Below, one piece after another: positions 16,844-25,551 of a stretch of 45,149 bases of DNA (the stretch's first letter is position 1; every line of letters starts with the position of its first letter). Source of the stretch: Defluviitaleaceae bacterium (GTDB taxonomy: Bacteria; Bacillota; Clostridia; Lachnospirales; UBA5962); assembly GCA_009778165.1 (NCBI GenBank), contig WRKF01000186.1, positions 1-45,149 on the forward strand. The letters run 5' to 3'. The position numbers and the translations under genes are program-made. Under the pieces are notes generated by a model. It was not told where the DNA came from and did no database searches. It saw only the letters and a program-made list of their open reading frames with translations.

Positions 16844-16975
16844 CCCCCTTTTTTGTTATTCTTATTATAGTGTATCACGTTATAAGTTTTTTTGCAAATT
16901 TCTTGATTTATATAACAAACGTCTTTTTAATCCACCTCCTTTCGGTTGTTTGTGTAATTGGGTTAATTTTTGGTG

Positions 16976-17021
16976 TGTCAAGGGGCTAGGCTCCTTGCGG
17001 GCAGAGTCCACGGTTTTATGA
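16976..17021. repeat. Short copy of the GC-rich dispersed repeat
   Basis: It contains CAAGGGGCTAGGCTCCTTG, a hairpin-capable inverted repeat, followed by GAGTCCACGGTTTTAT. It resembles the block at 11485-11590. It lies in the 285-base gap between the NfeD-like gene and the importer ATPase gene; nothing else is seen there. Confidence 0.55.
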
Positions 17022-17114
17022 CGCAACCCAATTTCTAAGGTATCTATGAACTCATTATATTACAAGAGGGTTTGTTTTTCAATAAACTATTAGTTGAGTT
17101 GTAAAGTTGACGAC

Positions 17115-17147
17115 AAAAAAGCTGTATCCTAATTTTGCAGATACAGC
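17115..17147 (-). terminator. Terminator overlapping the end of the importer ATPase gene
   Basis: On the minus strand GCTGTATC and GATACAGC form a perfect 8-bp stem followed directly by TTTTTT. The stem includes the last codons and the stop of the ATPase gene, so it closes the three-gene importer operon. Confidence 0.88.
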
Positions 17148-17686
17148 ACATTGTCACTCATATGATTTATTTCTTTTTCATCGTGGGTTATTAGTATAAC
17201 AACTTTGTTTTCGCTTTCTTTTTTCACCATATCCATTATCGTTTCTTTTGTGTCTTTGTCCAATCCCTTAAAAGGCTCATCCAATATCAGAGTTTGGTAA
17301 TTTGCCACTAACCCGCGGCATATAGCCACTCGTCTTTGCATACCACCGCTCAGTTTTTTTATTTTTTTTTGCATCACATCTCCCAGCTTTGCTTGGGTTA
17401 GCAGTGCTTGTGCTCTTTGTCTGTCTTTTGTTACCAACATCAAATTGGTTATGGAAGATTCCCACTTCAAGAGCCTGTCCTCTTGAAAAACGTAAGAAAC
17501 AACACCTGCATCCATCACATTACCTGTGTCCGGTATAACAAGCTCCGCTATAATGTTTGCCAATGTTGTTTTTCCGCAACCGCTGGGCCCCGCAACGCAA
17601 GTAATGCCGGTCTCAAACTTGTAGCTAAAACCTTGCAAAACTTTTTTCTCTCCATATGCCTTACTAATATTATTAACTATTATCAT
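17129..17686 (-). CDS. ABC importer ATP-binding subunit (SsuB/TauB-like)
   Basis: The 185-residue ATPase has Walker A GPSGCGKTT (about 31-39), Q-loop VFQED, signature LSGGM, Walker B LILDEPFKGLD and H-loop THD. It is shorter than typical family members (about 240), and the C-terminus ends right at the last strand. The ATG at 17686 is chosen because GAAAGG lies 7 bases upstream; the longer start is TTG without a site. It overlaps the permease gene by 14 bases. It powers the importer whose other parts are the next two genes. Confidence 0.9.
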   Translation of the reverse strand: MIIVNNISKAYGEKKVLQGFSYKFETGITCVAGPSGCGKTTLANIIAELVIPDTGNVMDAGVVSYVFQEDRLLKWESSITNLMLVTKDRQRAQALLTQAKLGDVMQKKIKKLSGGMQRRVAICRGLVANYQTLILDEPFKGLDKDTKETIMDMVKKESENKVVILITHDEKEINHMSDNVLYLQN

Positions 17687-18467
17687 GACTAAACCTTTCA
17701 AAGAAATACAAAAATATTTTCTCTATGCAAAAACTAAGAAGAACGATTGTTAATGTCCAAGCAAACAAATCTGCGGTCTGCAAAAATATCCTCGCCATGT
17801 GCAAGTTAAATCCTATTGTGTGTTGAGCAACACCTATAAGCTCCGCCGCTATACCGCTTTTCCAGGCAAAACCAAACCCTGTGCTTGCAGCAGACATAAC
17901 ATATGGCGCAACACAGTAAAAATAAATATGCCTTATTTTTTTGTATGTGCTGACTTTGAACAGTGCAGCCATCTCCAAAAGTTGAGGATCTGTGTTTTGT
18001 ATTCCACTATAAGCATTAAAATAAACAATGGGCAACACCGTAACAAAAGAAATGAAAACAGCCAAATTACTGCCACCAACCCACAATATGGCAAGCACAA
18101 CAAAAGACGCTACAGGTATAGACTTGAGCACATTTAAAGCCGGAAGCATCAGGAGTTTGAAGGCAGGATAAATACTAGCAAAAGCAGCCATAACAATACC
18201 AACAACAAAAGCTAATGTAAAACCAAACAAAATACGCCCTAAAGAAAAGGTGATAGCCTGCCAAAATGCGGCTTCCGATGCCAACTGAAAGAGTCTCTCC
18301 ACAGTAGCAAAAGGGCCAACCATGAGAACACGGTTGGCCACAATACGATTTGCAATCTCCCATATGGCTAACCAAAATAGGAGTATTTTAAGTTTTGTTT
18401 TGATTTTTTTAATCAAGTTTTTGCTTGCACTTCTAATTATATTTCTAATCGAAGTAGAAATCTTCAC
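17673..18467 (-). CDS. ABC importer permease (SsuC/TauC-like)
   Basis: The 264-residue membrane protein has about six helices and the BPD-transport-1 fold of the nitrate/sulfonate/taurine permeases. The conserved loop that binds the ATPase is seen as EMAALFKVSTYKKIRHIYF. A GTG start at 18467 is used, and the gene overlaps the end of the binding-protein gene by 23 bases. This indicates tight coupling. The substrate cannot be read from the permease. Confidence 0.9.
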   Translation of the reverse strand: MKISTSIRNIIRSASKNLIKKIKTKLKILLFWLAIWEIANRIVANRVLMVGPFATVERLFQLASEAAFWQAITFSLGRILFGFTLAFVVGIVMAAFASIYPAFKLLMLPALNVLKSIPVASFVVLAILWVGGSNLAVFISFVTVLPIVYFNAYSGIQNTDPQLLEMAALFKVSTYKKIRHIYFYCVAPYVMSAASTGFGFAWKSGIAAELIGVAQHTIGFNLHMARIFLQTADLFAWTLTIVLLSFCIEKIFLYFFERFSHDNS

Positions 18468-19473
18468 CGGGTAATGATCCTCCTACAGAAACGGGGTTTT
18501 CACCATAAAGCACACCCAAAAAGCCTTGCAGATATTGTTGCATTTGCTCTCCGGATATAAACACAATATTAGAGCCAGGTATGGCATGAGTCGCCACTCC
18601 AACGGAAGGCAAAATCCCAAAATCTACTGCCAACTGTGCCGCTTCAGCCACATTTGCGTTAACAAAGTCTGTGGACTCTTGGTACTGTTCTAAAAACAGA
18701 CGCAACCCCTCTTCGTTTTCGTCTATAAACTCTCTGCGACCAACCATAACACCCATAACAAGGGCATAGTTAGGTTGCACTCTGTTCCATTCTTCCGTTA
18801 AGTCCAAAACAATGTTTAAGTTTTCGTTGTTTAACGAAACGACTGTAACAAATGGTTGGGGCAATAGAGCAATCTCTGCTTCACCGCTCTCCAACAAGGC
18901 GGCTATTTCTGTATGTTCGCTCCTAAACTCCAGGGTAACGTTTTCCCCGGGGGTTAGGCCGTTCATTTCAAGCACATAGTTTAGAGCAAACTGGGGTACA
19001 CCTCCAAGCCCGCTAAGGAATATAGTGCGGTTTTCCAAATCTTGTATTGTCTCTATCTCTCCGGTCGCGTCCACTATATGCAGTACCCCAAGCGTGTTGA
19101 TTGCAAGCACCTGCACAGCACCGTCGGTATTATTGTACAGAACAGATGCCAGATTAGCTGGCACGGCAGCCAAGTCAATATTGCCCTGGATTAGCTGCGG
19201 CACTATCTCGTCCGGTGAGCCAAATATCTCAAAGTTGTAATAACCCTGTTCCATAAGCAACAACGCTCCAAGCCCGGTGGGTCCCATCAACACACCAATG
19301 TTAATGTCTATCGTTTCCTGCACTTCATATTCCTGTTCCGGCAGTTCTGCAATTGGAGCAGGCTGTGTTTGCGGTGGATCCGGCAAATCCACAGTAGGTG
19401 ATACGCCCGGTGTGCCGCAAGCCACGGAAAAAACTAGCACCAGCGTGCATAATGTAACGGCAAATGTTTTCAT
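18445..19473 (-). CDS. Substrate-binding lipoprotein of SsuA/NMT1-like ABC importer
   Basis: The 342-residue protein has a lipoprotein signal peptide with lipobox FSVACG (Cys19) and a Pro-rich linker to about 45. The mature part has the periplasmic-binding fold of the NMT1/sulfonate family: NIGVLMGPTGLGALLL, DEIVPQLIQGNIDLAAVPAN, and ESGEAEIALLPQPFV. It would sit on the outer face of the membrane and deliver the ligand to the permease. A strong AAGGAGG site precedes the ATG at 19473. Its ligand may be a sulfonate, pyrimidine precursor or other small anion; the sequence does not decide. Confidence 0.88.
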   Translation of the reverse strand: MKTFAVTLCTLVLVFSVACGTPGVSPTVDLPDPPQTQPAPIAELPEQEYEVQETIDINIGVLMGPTGLGALLLMEQGYYNFEIFGSPDEIVPQLIQGNIDLAAVPANLASVLYNNTDGAVQVLAINTLGVLHIVDATGEIETIQDLENRTIFLSGLGGVPQFALNYVLEMNGLTPGENVTLEFRSEHTEIAALLESGEAEIALLPQPFVTVVSLNNENLNIVLDLTEEWNRVQPNYALVMGVMVGRREFIDENEEGLRLFLEQYQESTDFVNANVAEAAQLAVDFGILPSVGVATHAIPGSNIVFISGEQMQQYLQGFLGVLYGENPVSVGGSLPGEDFYFD

Positions 19474-19595
19474 GTTGTGTTCCTCCTTATTTTAAAGTTA
19501 CATTTGTAAATTTGTAAATAATTGTAACTCATGTATACCTCGTACAACGTCTATATCGGAAATGTTTTAAAAAAAGTTAATACGTTGCTATAGGG

Positions 19596-19624
19596 TTGAT
19601 TTTTTCTAAGATATAAAGTATAAT
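19596..19624 (+). promoter_or_regulatory. Promoter of dps
   Basis: TTGATT (19596-19601), 17-base spacer and TATAAT (19619-19624). Start expected near 19631, about 70 bases before the dps ATG. No clear PerR box was seen. Confidence 0.8.
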
Positions 19625-19702
19625 GTGATAGTTAAGGCGTAAAGCTGTATACAACAATCATATACTTGCAAATAACTGCAAACAAATAGGAGGAACGAAA
19701 TA

Positions 19703-20134
19703 ATGAATTTAGAAAAAATACTTAACGAACGCATTGCCGATTTTGCTGTGCTTTATTTTAAATTGCACCGCTTTCATTGGTTTGTGCAAGGCCCGGCATT
19801 TTACAATTCCCACAAACTTTACGAAGAGCTGTACGACGAAACAACCGAATTGATAGACCAGTTCGCTGAAAGATTACTGACAATAAAAGGCACACCCGCA
19901 GCCACAATGAAAAGCTATCTAGCTCTTTCCAGTATTTCCGAAGAAGGAGATGAAGTAACACCGGAAGAAATCGGCAAAACCTTAATAAAAGACTTTAGCC
20001 ACGTTGTGGAACGTCTAAAAGCCGGTATAGATGTGGCAGAAGAAAACAGAGACATGGCTACAGCCGACCTGTTTACCGTTACGATAGGGCAATTAGAAAA
20101 GCACCTATGGATGCTAGGCCAAACATTAAAATAG
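19703..20134 (+). CDS. dps: Dps-family ferritin-like DNA/iron protection protein
   Basis: The 143-residue protein has the Dps signature: FKLHRFHWFVQGPAFYNSH followed by ELYDETTELIDQFAERLL, giving the His, Asp and Glu ligands of the inter-subunit ferroxidase site. It should form a 12-subunit shell that oxidises and stores iron and protects from peroxide. The length is slightly short of the usual 150-170 residues because the N-terminal tail that binds DNA is lacking. The ATG has AGGAGG 10 bases upstream and its own promoter. It is an oxidative-stress gene in an otherwise anaerobic-looking genome. Confidence 0.95.
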   Translation: MNLEKILNERIADFAVLYFKLHRFHWFVQGPAFYNSHKLYEELYDETTELIDQFAERLLTIKGTPAATMKSYLALSSISEEGDEVTPEEIGKTLIKDFSHVVERLKAGIDVAEENRDMATADLFTVTIGQLEKHLWMLGQTLK

Positions 20135-20246
20135 TTTTTGTGTGCAAGAGAAACCAATGGCTCCGCTCGTAAAAGCCCGCACTTAGTGGGAGCATAGTTT
20201 AAAAATAGTGCTGTGAGCGTATGTTTCGGAAAGAAAGGAACTCAAA

Positions 20247-20618
20247 TTGAACGATATTATAAAAGAAATTGAGCAAACACAATTGAAGCAAGATATAACC
20301 CCCTTTAATGTAGGTGATACCGTGCGGGTATACGCCAAAGTTGTGGAAGGTGCAAGAGAAAGATTGCAGATGTTTGAAGGCACTGTGATAAAAAGGCAAA
20401 ATGGCGGTATAAGAGAAACATTTACCGTGCGCCGTATAGCATCCGGCATTGGAGTGGAGCGTACATGGCCGCTACATTCTCCAAGGGTAGACCGCATAGA
20501 GGTTGTGCGTCGCGGTATCGTACGCCGTGCCAAACTATACTACCTCCGCGACAGAGTAGGAAAAGCCGCAAAAGTTAAAGAAATCATTATGAACAAAAAG
20601 AACAAAAAAAGCCAATAA
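20247..20618 (+). CDS. rplS: Ribosomal protein L19
   Basis: The 123-residue protein is clearly L19: [40 protein letters not shown] and [13 protein letters not shown]. It bridges the 30S and 50S subunits near the aminoacyl site. The start is TTG at 20247, with GAAAGGAA 6 bases upstream. The 112-base leader after dps has a hairpin (CCCGCAC / GTGGG near 20177) that may correspond to the L19 leader RNA of Bacillota, but this is not certain. The usual partners rpsP, rimM and trmD are not nearby; only the downstream partner rbgA is kept. Confidence 0.97.
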   Translation: MNDIIKEIEQTQLKQDITPFNVGDTVRVYAKVVEGARERLQMFEGTVIKRQNGGIRETFTVRRIASGIGVERTWPLHSPRVDRIEVVRRGIVRRAKLYYLRDRVGKAAKVKEIIMNKKNKKSQ

Positions 20619-20736
20619 ATTGGTTTTTAAATCTTAGGTTTTTAATTTCTAAATAGAATTGATTGCAACAGCTTCCTAAACTCAGCGGTTCCGACATGAA
20701 TCAGGGGGTCAATTCAAAAGGAAGATGCAATAATAA

Positions 20737-20766
20737 AGGAGGGGCTATACTATAGCCCCCTTTTCT
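20737..20766 (+). terminator. Terminator after rplS
   Basis: GGGGCTATA (20741-20749) and TATAGCCCC (20751-20759) form a 9-bp stem followed by CTTTTCT. It lies just before the ribosome binding site of rbgA, so it would separate or attenuate the rplS and rbgA transcripts. Confidence 0.78.
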
Positions 20767-20786
20767 AATTCTTTTTGAGGAGAAAA

Positions 20787-21626
20787 ATGGATCAACAAAT
20801 TCATTGGTATCCCGGGCATATGGCTAAAGCTAAAAAAGCTATATTACGTGATCTCAAACTTGTAGATATTGTAATAGAACTGTTGGATGCACGGATACCC
20901 TACTCCAGCAAAAACAGCGATATAGACCACTGGACCACCAAACCCAAAATAGTTGTATTTAACAAAATAGATATGGCTGATCCAATCGCAACAACATCTT
21001 GGCGGGTTTTTGCGGAGCAAAAGCATCCCGTTATTTTGCTAAATGCAAAGGGTGGCACAGGTTTCAAAGAAATAACGGACGTAGCCACAAAAATAATGTC
21101 AGAAAAAATGGCTCGCCTACGCGAACGGGGACGCATTTTTAAACCCATAAGGGCAGTGATAGTGGGTATACCAAATGTGGGAAAATCTACATTTATAAAC
21201 TCATATGTAAAAAAAACTATTGCAAAGGCAGAAAACAGACCGGGCGTGACTCGCAGCAACCAATGGATAAGAATCAACAAAAATTTTGAACTGCTAGACA
21301 CACCGGGCATGCTGCCACCAAAAATAGAAAATCCGCAAGTTGGGGTTAATCTAGCTTTAACGGGTGCAATCGGTTACAACATGGACAACAACGCATTGGC
21401 TGTAAAACTGTTGGAAACGTTAATGCAAAATTATCCAAACTTGCTAATACAGCGCTACAAACTGGAAAGCATTGATAAAGACAGCCAAAAGCTAATAACA
21501 GACATAGCAAAAAGCCGAGGTTTTGTTTTGAGGGGTGGCCAAGCAGATGTAAACCGTTGCTCCAACATAATATTAGAGGAGTTTCGCAACAATAAAATAG
21601 GTAGAATAACTTTAGAGTTGCCTTAA
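20787..21626 (+). CDS. rbgA: Ribosome biogenesis GTPase RbgA (YlqF)
   Basis: The 279-residue GTPase has the circularly permuted order of the YlqF family. It starts with QIHWYPGHMAKAKK, then G4 motif NKID (about 59-62), G1 GIPNVGKST (about 126-134), G2 PGVTR and G3 DTPG (about 175). The C-terminal ANTAR-like helical domain binds the 50S. RbgA completes late 50S assembly. The ATG at 20787 is used because GAGGAG lies just upstream. The rplS-rbgA neighbourhood is conserved in Bacillota. Confidence 0.96.
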   Translation: MDQQIHWYPGHMAKAKKAILRDLKLVDIVIELLDARIPYSSKNSDIDHWTTKPKIVVFNKIDMADPIATTSWRVFAEQKHPVILLNAKGGTGFKEITDVATKIMSEKMARLRERGRIFKPIRAVIVGIPNVGKSTFINSYVKKTIAKAENRPGVTRSNQWIRINKNFELLDTPGMLPPKIENPQVGVNLALTGAIGYNMDNNALAVKLLETLMQNYPNLLIQRYKLESIDKDSQKLITDIAKSRGFVLRGGQADVNRCSNIILEEFRNNKIGRITLELP

Positions 21627-21953
21627 CAACATACTATATGGCAATGAAATACGGAACTGCTGTAGTTGATTAAGCTAATTTCTCTCTTCAATATTTTTGC
21701 TTGCTTTTTTTCTATACTAATGCTACAATTATTGTATCGTAATATGCGTTGGTCAAACTCCAATATTGTGTTTGGAAAGGGTAGTAAATTTTTTATCCTG
21801 TGTTGGTTTTTGTTAACCCCGCAAATGAGCGTATGTTTATGTACCCACAAGAGCTATTGTGCTTAATTCTATTTAAAAGATTAAAAGAGCCGCACATTGA
21901 GCGTAATAGCTACAGTTGCTTTTATAGAGAAGAAATTAGGAGGCGATTTAACA
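21627..21953. other. Intergenic region upstream of the EAL-like/HDOD gene
   Basis: No convincing gene, RNA or clear promoter was found. The strong ribosome binding site of the downstream gene (AGGAGG) is at its right end. Confidence 0.5.
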
Positions 21954-23186
21954 ATGAAAGTATTTCTTGTACCGGTACCTGTCTTTGATAAAACAATGGC
22001 TGTTGATTCTTATTGCTTTATGTTCAAGAGTAGCGACAACCTTATAATAGGAGATCAGGGTTCCGGAGTGTTAGACGGTGCAGTAAACCCAAAACTGCTG
22101 GAGATTTTAGATGAGATTGGAATTGATACATTTACCTTGGGAGAACCCGGTTTTTTGTCTATTTCAAACGTTGCCCTTTTAGGGGATTTTTATCAGCGCT
22201 TCGAAAATTTACGCGAACATCTGGTAATCACATTAGACCAATTTGTAACACCCGATCCGATTTATATTGATAGGATAAACCTAATAAAAGACCTTGGCTT
22301 CAAATTTGCCTTTAATTTGCCGCAAAATTTCAAAAACTACGATCCAATATTTCAGCTTATGGACTATATTTTGGTGGATCAAACAACAACAAACAAAAAA
22401 GAGGCAATGGCTCTTTTGGAAGAATACCCCAACGCTATCTCTGTGGCTTGTAATGTAAATAGCTACAATGTTTTTGAATTGGCAAAAGCAACAGGTTACA
22501 AACTTTTTGAAGGCAGATTTTACCGCATACCTCTTACTGTTGGTAGATCCCAAGATGTCAGCCCATTAAAAATATTCGCTATACAGCTACTTAACGCCGT
22601 TAGAGAAGACAATTTTGAGCTAGACGAAGTGGCTCGCATAGTAGAAAAAGATATAGTGCTATCCGTGTCTTTGTTACGACACATAAACTCTCAGCGTTTT
22701 GCAAATAAGATAAACAACATACAGCACGCCGCCGCAATGATAGGCCAAAAAGAAATTCGCAAGTGGGTTTCTACAACAGCCTCCGTGCAACTCGGTGCCG
22801 ACAAACCATCAGAAATCAACAAAGTTTCCCTTATTAGAGCTAAGTTTGCAGAAAACTTGGCACCAATGTTTGAGCTTGCAGTACATGCGGACAGTCTTTT
22901 CTTGATGGGATTATTTTCTGTAATAGACGCAATGTTGGATCTTAGCATAGATGAGGCTCTATCTATGGTTGCTGTTGCAGACAACATAAGAGAAGCACTC
23001 GTGAAAAATGCCGGCCCATTTTATCCTGTGTATGAATTTATACAGTTTTATGAGGCAGCGGACTGGGCCAGTGTATCTCGTTTCCTAATTTTATACGAGA
23101 TAGATGCAGAGCAAATTTACACAGCTTATATCGACACAATGAGATGGTACAAAAGTTTAGTTGTTGCTATAGAAAATGAGCAATAA
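21954..23186 (+). CDS. Degenerate EAL / HDOD domain signalling protein
   Basis: The 410-residue protein follows the YuxH-like plan. Residues 1 to about 200 look like a degenerate EAL barrel: VDSYCFMFKSS replaces the usual YELLFR segment, and KATGYKLFEGRFYRIPL matches the last EAL strand, but the catalytic EAL signature and metal ligands are not seen, so c-di-GMP hydrolysis is unlikely. Residues about 205-400 are an HDOD domain (FELDEVARIVEKDIVLSVSL, LLRHINSQRF, and IQHAAAMIGQKEIRKWV). Such proteins act as signalling adaptors in c-di-GMP and motility control. AGGAGG at 9 bases fixes the start at 21954. Confidence 0.85.
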   Translation: MKVFLVPVPVFDKTMAVDSYCFMFKSSDNLIIGDQGSGVLDGAVNPKLLEILDEIGIDTFTLGEPGFLSISNVALLGDFYQRFENLREHLVITLDQFVTPDPIYIDRINLIKDLGFKFAFNLPQNFKNYDPIFQLMDYILVDQTTTNKKEAMALLEEYPNAISVACNVNSYNVFELAKATGYKLFEGRFYRIPLTVGRSQDVSPLKIFAIQLLNAVREDNFELDEVARIVEKDIVLSVSLLRHINSQRFANKINNIQHAAAMIGQKEIRKWVSTTASVQLGADKPSEINKVSLIRAKFAENLAPMFELAVHADSLFLMGLFSVIDAMLDLSIDEALSMVAVADNIREALVKNAGPFYPVYEFIQFYEAADWASVSRFLILYEIDAEQIYTAYIDTMRWYKSLVVAIENEQ

Positions 23187-23223
23187 GCAAAAAAGGGGCG
23201 ACCCGGCTTGGAACAGCTTAGAG

Positions 23224-23243
23224 ACCGAGCTGATCGGTTTTTT
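23224..23243 (+). terminator. Terminator after the EAL-like/HDOD gene
   Basis: A short stem ACCGA / TCGGT is followed by TTTTTT, and a second similar T-rich block (TCGGTTTTTT) follows. It lies 38 bases after the stop codon. Confidence 0.6.
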
Positions 23244-23331
23244 GGTCGGTTTTTTGAATCGTTGATTAGGCGGCTCGCCTTTAGCTTATTTTATTTGTGT
23301 GTTGAAAAGTGTGTATCGAAAAGGAGATTAG

Positions 23332-24729
23332 ATGAACGACGTTTTTATCATAAATTTTGATAGTGAAGAAAATAATGAATTAATGGTGTTGGCTCAAACA
23401 CTGCAAGAACACAGCATCAAAACAGACATGGCTTGGCTTGATTTGGAAGAAAACACAAAAACGCAAGAAGGTTTGCTTTCAAAATTAAAAACATGCTTTG
23501 TGTTGGTTTTGTTAATAACAGAGAGGTTTATTGAGAGCTTTTTGGATATTTTTAGAAATACCGGCAACACGCAACCTGTTTTGCCCATATTACATAACGT
23601 AAATGAAGAAAAAATAACCGAAAAGTACCCCCTGCTTGCTGATTATAATTATTTAACAACAAATGATATAAAGAACGAAGCGGGTGTTTTAGCGAAACAA
23701 ATTTCTAACACGGTAGATTATGCAAAAGCAGCGGAAGCAGGGCAACAGCTCGCACTTTTATCACAAAATTTGTACAAATTCAACCTAAAAGAATTGGATA
23801 ATTTGGCGAATAACCTATACGATACGTCTTTATTGGAAAACTGTGATGACATTATACTGAATATACAAGCGATTACAAAAGGAATTTTGCACGATATAGC
23901 CAAAAAACATAATATATACACAAATGAAGATATGCTTGGCAATATATTAAAGAGTCGTGTTTTAGATGATATGGAATTAACTGTACTACAGATTTTAGGT
24001 AAAGATGATGCTATACAGAAGAATAATCAAATAAATATTGTGCATTTTGTGAGGGGTATAAATACTCTCGCTTTTTGGTATGCACACAATTATTTCAAAA
24101 CTGCAATTTTTCGTTACAAAAATATAGAACCTGCTAGCCAAAACCAGCTTTCCCATGCGGATCTAATTGAGATTTACAACATAGAAACTCTTGTTTTCCC
24201 TAAAGAAATAGCAGGCAAAGAAGATGCTACGTCTATAGTTTTAGAAAGTAATGCTCATTCCATTGCCGCTGCAAGAGATGCAGACACGGGGCAAATTGTT
24301 GCATTTGTTTGTGCTTATCCTATAACCCAAAAATTTTATGATGAAATTGTAACGGGCAAGTTTAACGACACAAACATAACAGACGAAGATGTTGCAAGCT
24401 ACAAGGAACCCGGTTACTATAAACTCTATATCAGCTCTTTTTGCGTACATCCAAAATACACTCGCACAAAGGCGTTTAGCGTGGTTTATACATCATTTTT
24501 GCAAATAGTAGAAGATCTTGCAGACCGGAATATTTTTATATCAGAAATTTTGGCAGACACCGCAACAAAAAAAGGAGCGTTTTTGTGCAGGAGTTTAGGC
24601 ATGAAAAAATATACTGTAACTGACCATGGCACGGTACTTTATAAAATAGAAATAAATAACGACAATATTGGCAAAATGTTTGTGAAAAACAAAAGAGCCC
24701 TAGAGTTGTACAGAGAGCAATATAAGTAA
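23332..24729 (+). CDS. TIR-like domain / GNAT acetyltransferase-like fusion protein
   Basis: The 465-residue protein has an N-terminal TIR-like region (about 2-125). It begins with DVFIINFDSEEN, like the first TIR strand, then LQEHSIKTDMAWLDLEEN, a VLVLLITERF strand-helix and TQPVLPILHNV. A helical linker follows (about 130-265). Residues about 270-445 look like a GNAT acetyltransferase: HADLIEIYNIETLVFP, AARDADTGQIVAFVCAYPI, YKLYISSFCVHPKYTRTKAFS, and KKGAFLCRSLGMKKY. The usual TIR glutamate is not clear: the helix reads ERFIESFLDIF. Function is unknown; NADase activity or acetyl transfer are guesses. A clear AAAGGAG site 8 bases before the ATG supports the start. No obvious toxin or immunity neighbours. 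Confidence 0.7.
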   Translation: MNDVFIINFDSEENNELMVLAQTLQEHSIKTDMAWLDLEENTKTQEGLLSKLKTCFVLVLLITERFIESFLDIFRNTGNTQPVLPILHNVNEEKITEKYPLLADYNYLTTNDIKNEAGVLAKQISNTVDYAKAAEAGQQLALLSQNLYKFNLKELDNLANNLYDTSLLENCDDIILNIQAITKGILHDIAKKHNIYTNEDMLGNILKSRVLDDMELTVLQILGKDDAIQKNNQINIVHFVRGINTLAFWYAHNYFKTAIFRYKNIEPASQNQLSHADLIEIYNIETLVFPKEIAGKEDATSIVLESNAHSIAAARDADTGQIVAFVCAYPITQKFYDEIVTGKFNDTNITDEDVASYKEPGYYKLYISSFCVHPKYTRTKAFSVVYTSFLQIVEDLADRNIFISEILADTATKKGAFLCRSLGMKKYTVTDHGTVLYKIEINNDNIGKMFVKNKRALELYREQYK

Positions 24730-24732
24730 ACG

Positions 24733-24764
24733 AGCAACCCGGGAGGATCACTCTCCGGGTTGCT
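24733..24764. terminator. Bidirectional terminator between convergent genes
   Basis: AGCAACCCGG / CCGGGTTGCT forms a 10-bp stem, with a further GAG/CTC pair inside. It lies between two converging genes and would serve both, although the T-runs are weak. Confidence 0.75.
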
Positions 24765-24786
24765 TGTTCATCCTATTATCATACCT

Positions 24787-25551
24787 TTATTTATATATGT
24801 GCAAACTTACACTATTGTTCTCAACTTCCTTTACCACAATCTTTCCATAACCTCGCACACTAACCGTGTCCCCTTCCTCTATCTTTGCACTATCTTTTGT
24901 TTGAGATGACCAGTTTACTGTAACTTTTTTTGCTTTTATTAGCTTCGTTCCCACATCGCGGCTCACATTAAACCCTTTTGCCACTAAAGAGCTAAGACGC
25001 ATGTTTTCTAGCTTTATTGTGACTTTTTTGTAGTTTTCCAGCGGAACAAAAACCGTACTCATGTCTACCTTTGCCGTTCGTATTTTGCTGTTGCCAATGT
25101 GTGTAAGGTTGTTTAAGGCAAAATTTGCGGCTATTTGGCTGTCCAAAAAAACCACACACCTATCTTCAAAAACTAAAATATCTCCAACTTTGCCACGCTC
25201 AATACCCAGCCCCAAAATAGAGCCCAAAACACTGCGGTGGCTTATCTCCTTTTTAAACTTTCCGAAAATAATTTCTATTGGCTGTATTGGATAATCCTTT
25301 TCTGTTATTTCTGTCTTAGCATGGCAAATGCCGATCTGCACCCTCTGTACTCCTTCTATACCACCAAAAGTAGAAAAGGCTAAGGAATATTTTTTTTGTA
25401 AAATATTTATTATGCCCTCCGCTTTTGGCAGTGGGATAAAATCTGTAAATTTCGGCTTAAAATCTTTTTCGCAAAGAAAGATCTGATCCAAAACCTTATT
25501 AAAAATGAGCCTTTCTTCAAGTTTATGTAGCATAATGTCTTTTTTGCTCAT
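24787..25551 (-). CDS. S4-domain RNA-binding protein, YlmH family
   Basis: The 254-residue protein matches YlmH. The N-terminal part has FTDFIPLPKAEGI and FSTFGGIEGVQRVQIGI; the middle has HRSVLGSILGLGIERGKVGDI; and the C-terminal S4 domain has RLSSLVAKGFNVSRDVGTKLI and the end GDTVSVRGYGKIVV. YlmH proteins bind RNA and act in ribosome quality control. The start codon overlaps the stop of the metal ATPase gene by 4 bases, so it is cotranscribed with it. In many Bacillota ylmH belongs to a cell-division cluster; here it is displaced. Confidence 0.92.
   Translation of the reverse strand: MSKKDIMLHKLEERLIFNKVLDQIFLCEKDFKPKFTDFIPLPKAEGIINILQKKYSLAFSTFGGIEGVQRVQIGICHAKTEITEKDYPIQPIEIIFGKFKKEISHRSVLGSILGLGIERGKVGDILVFEDRCVVFLDSQIAANFALNNLTHIGNSKIRTAKVDMSTVFVPLENYKKVTIKLENMRLSSLVAKGFNVSRDVGTKLIKAKKVTVNWSSQTKDSAKIEEGDTVSVRGYGKIVVKEVENNSVSLHIYK

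Noticed and set aside
20135-20246. Firm call of an L19 leader RNA
   Set aside because: A bulged hairpin is present, but I could not match enough of the known consensus; left as a remark under rplS.
21666-21866. 66-aa ORF in the gap before the EAL-like/HDOD gene
   Set aside because: No ribosome binding site and Phe/Cys/Leu-rich text typical of chance frames in AT-rich DNA.
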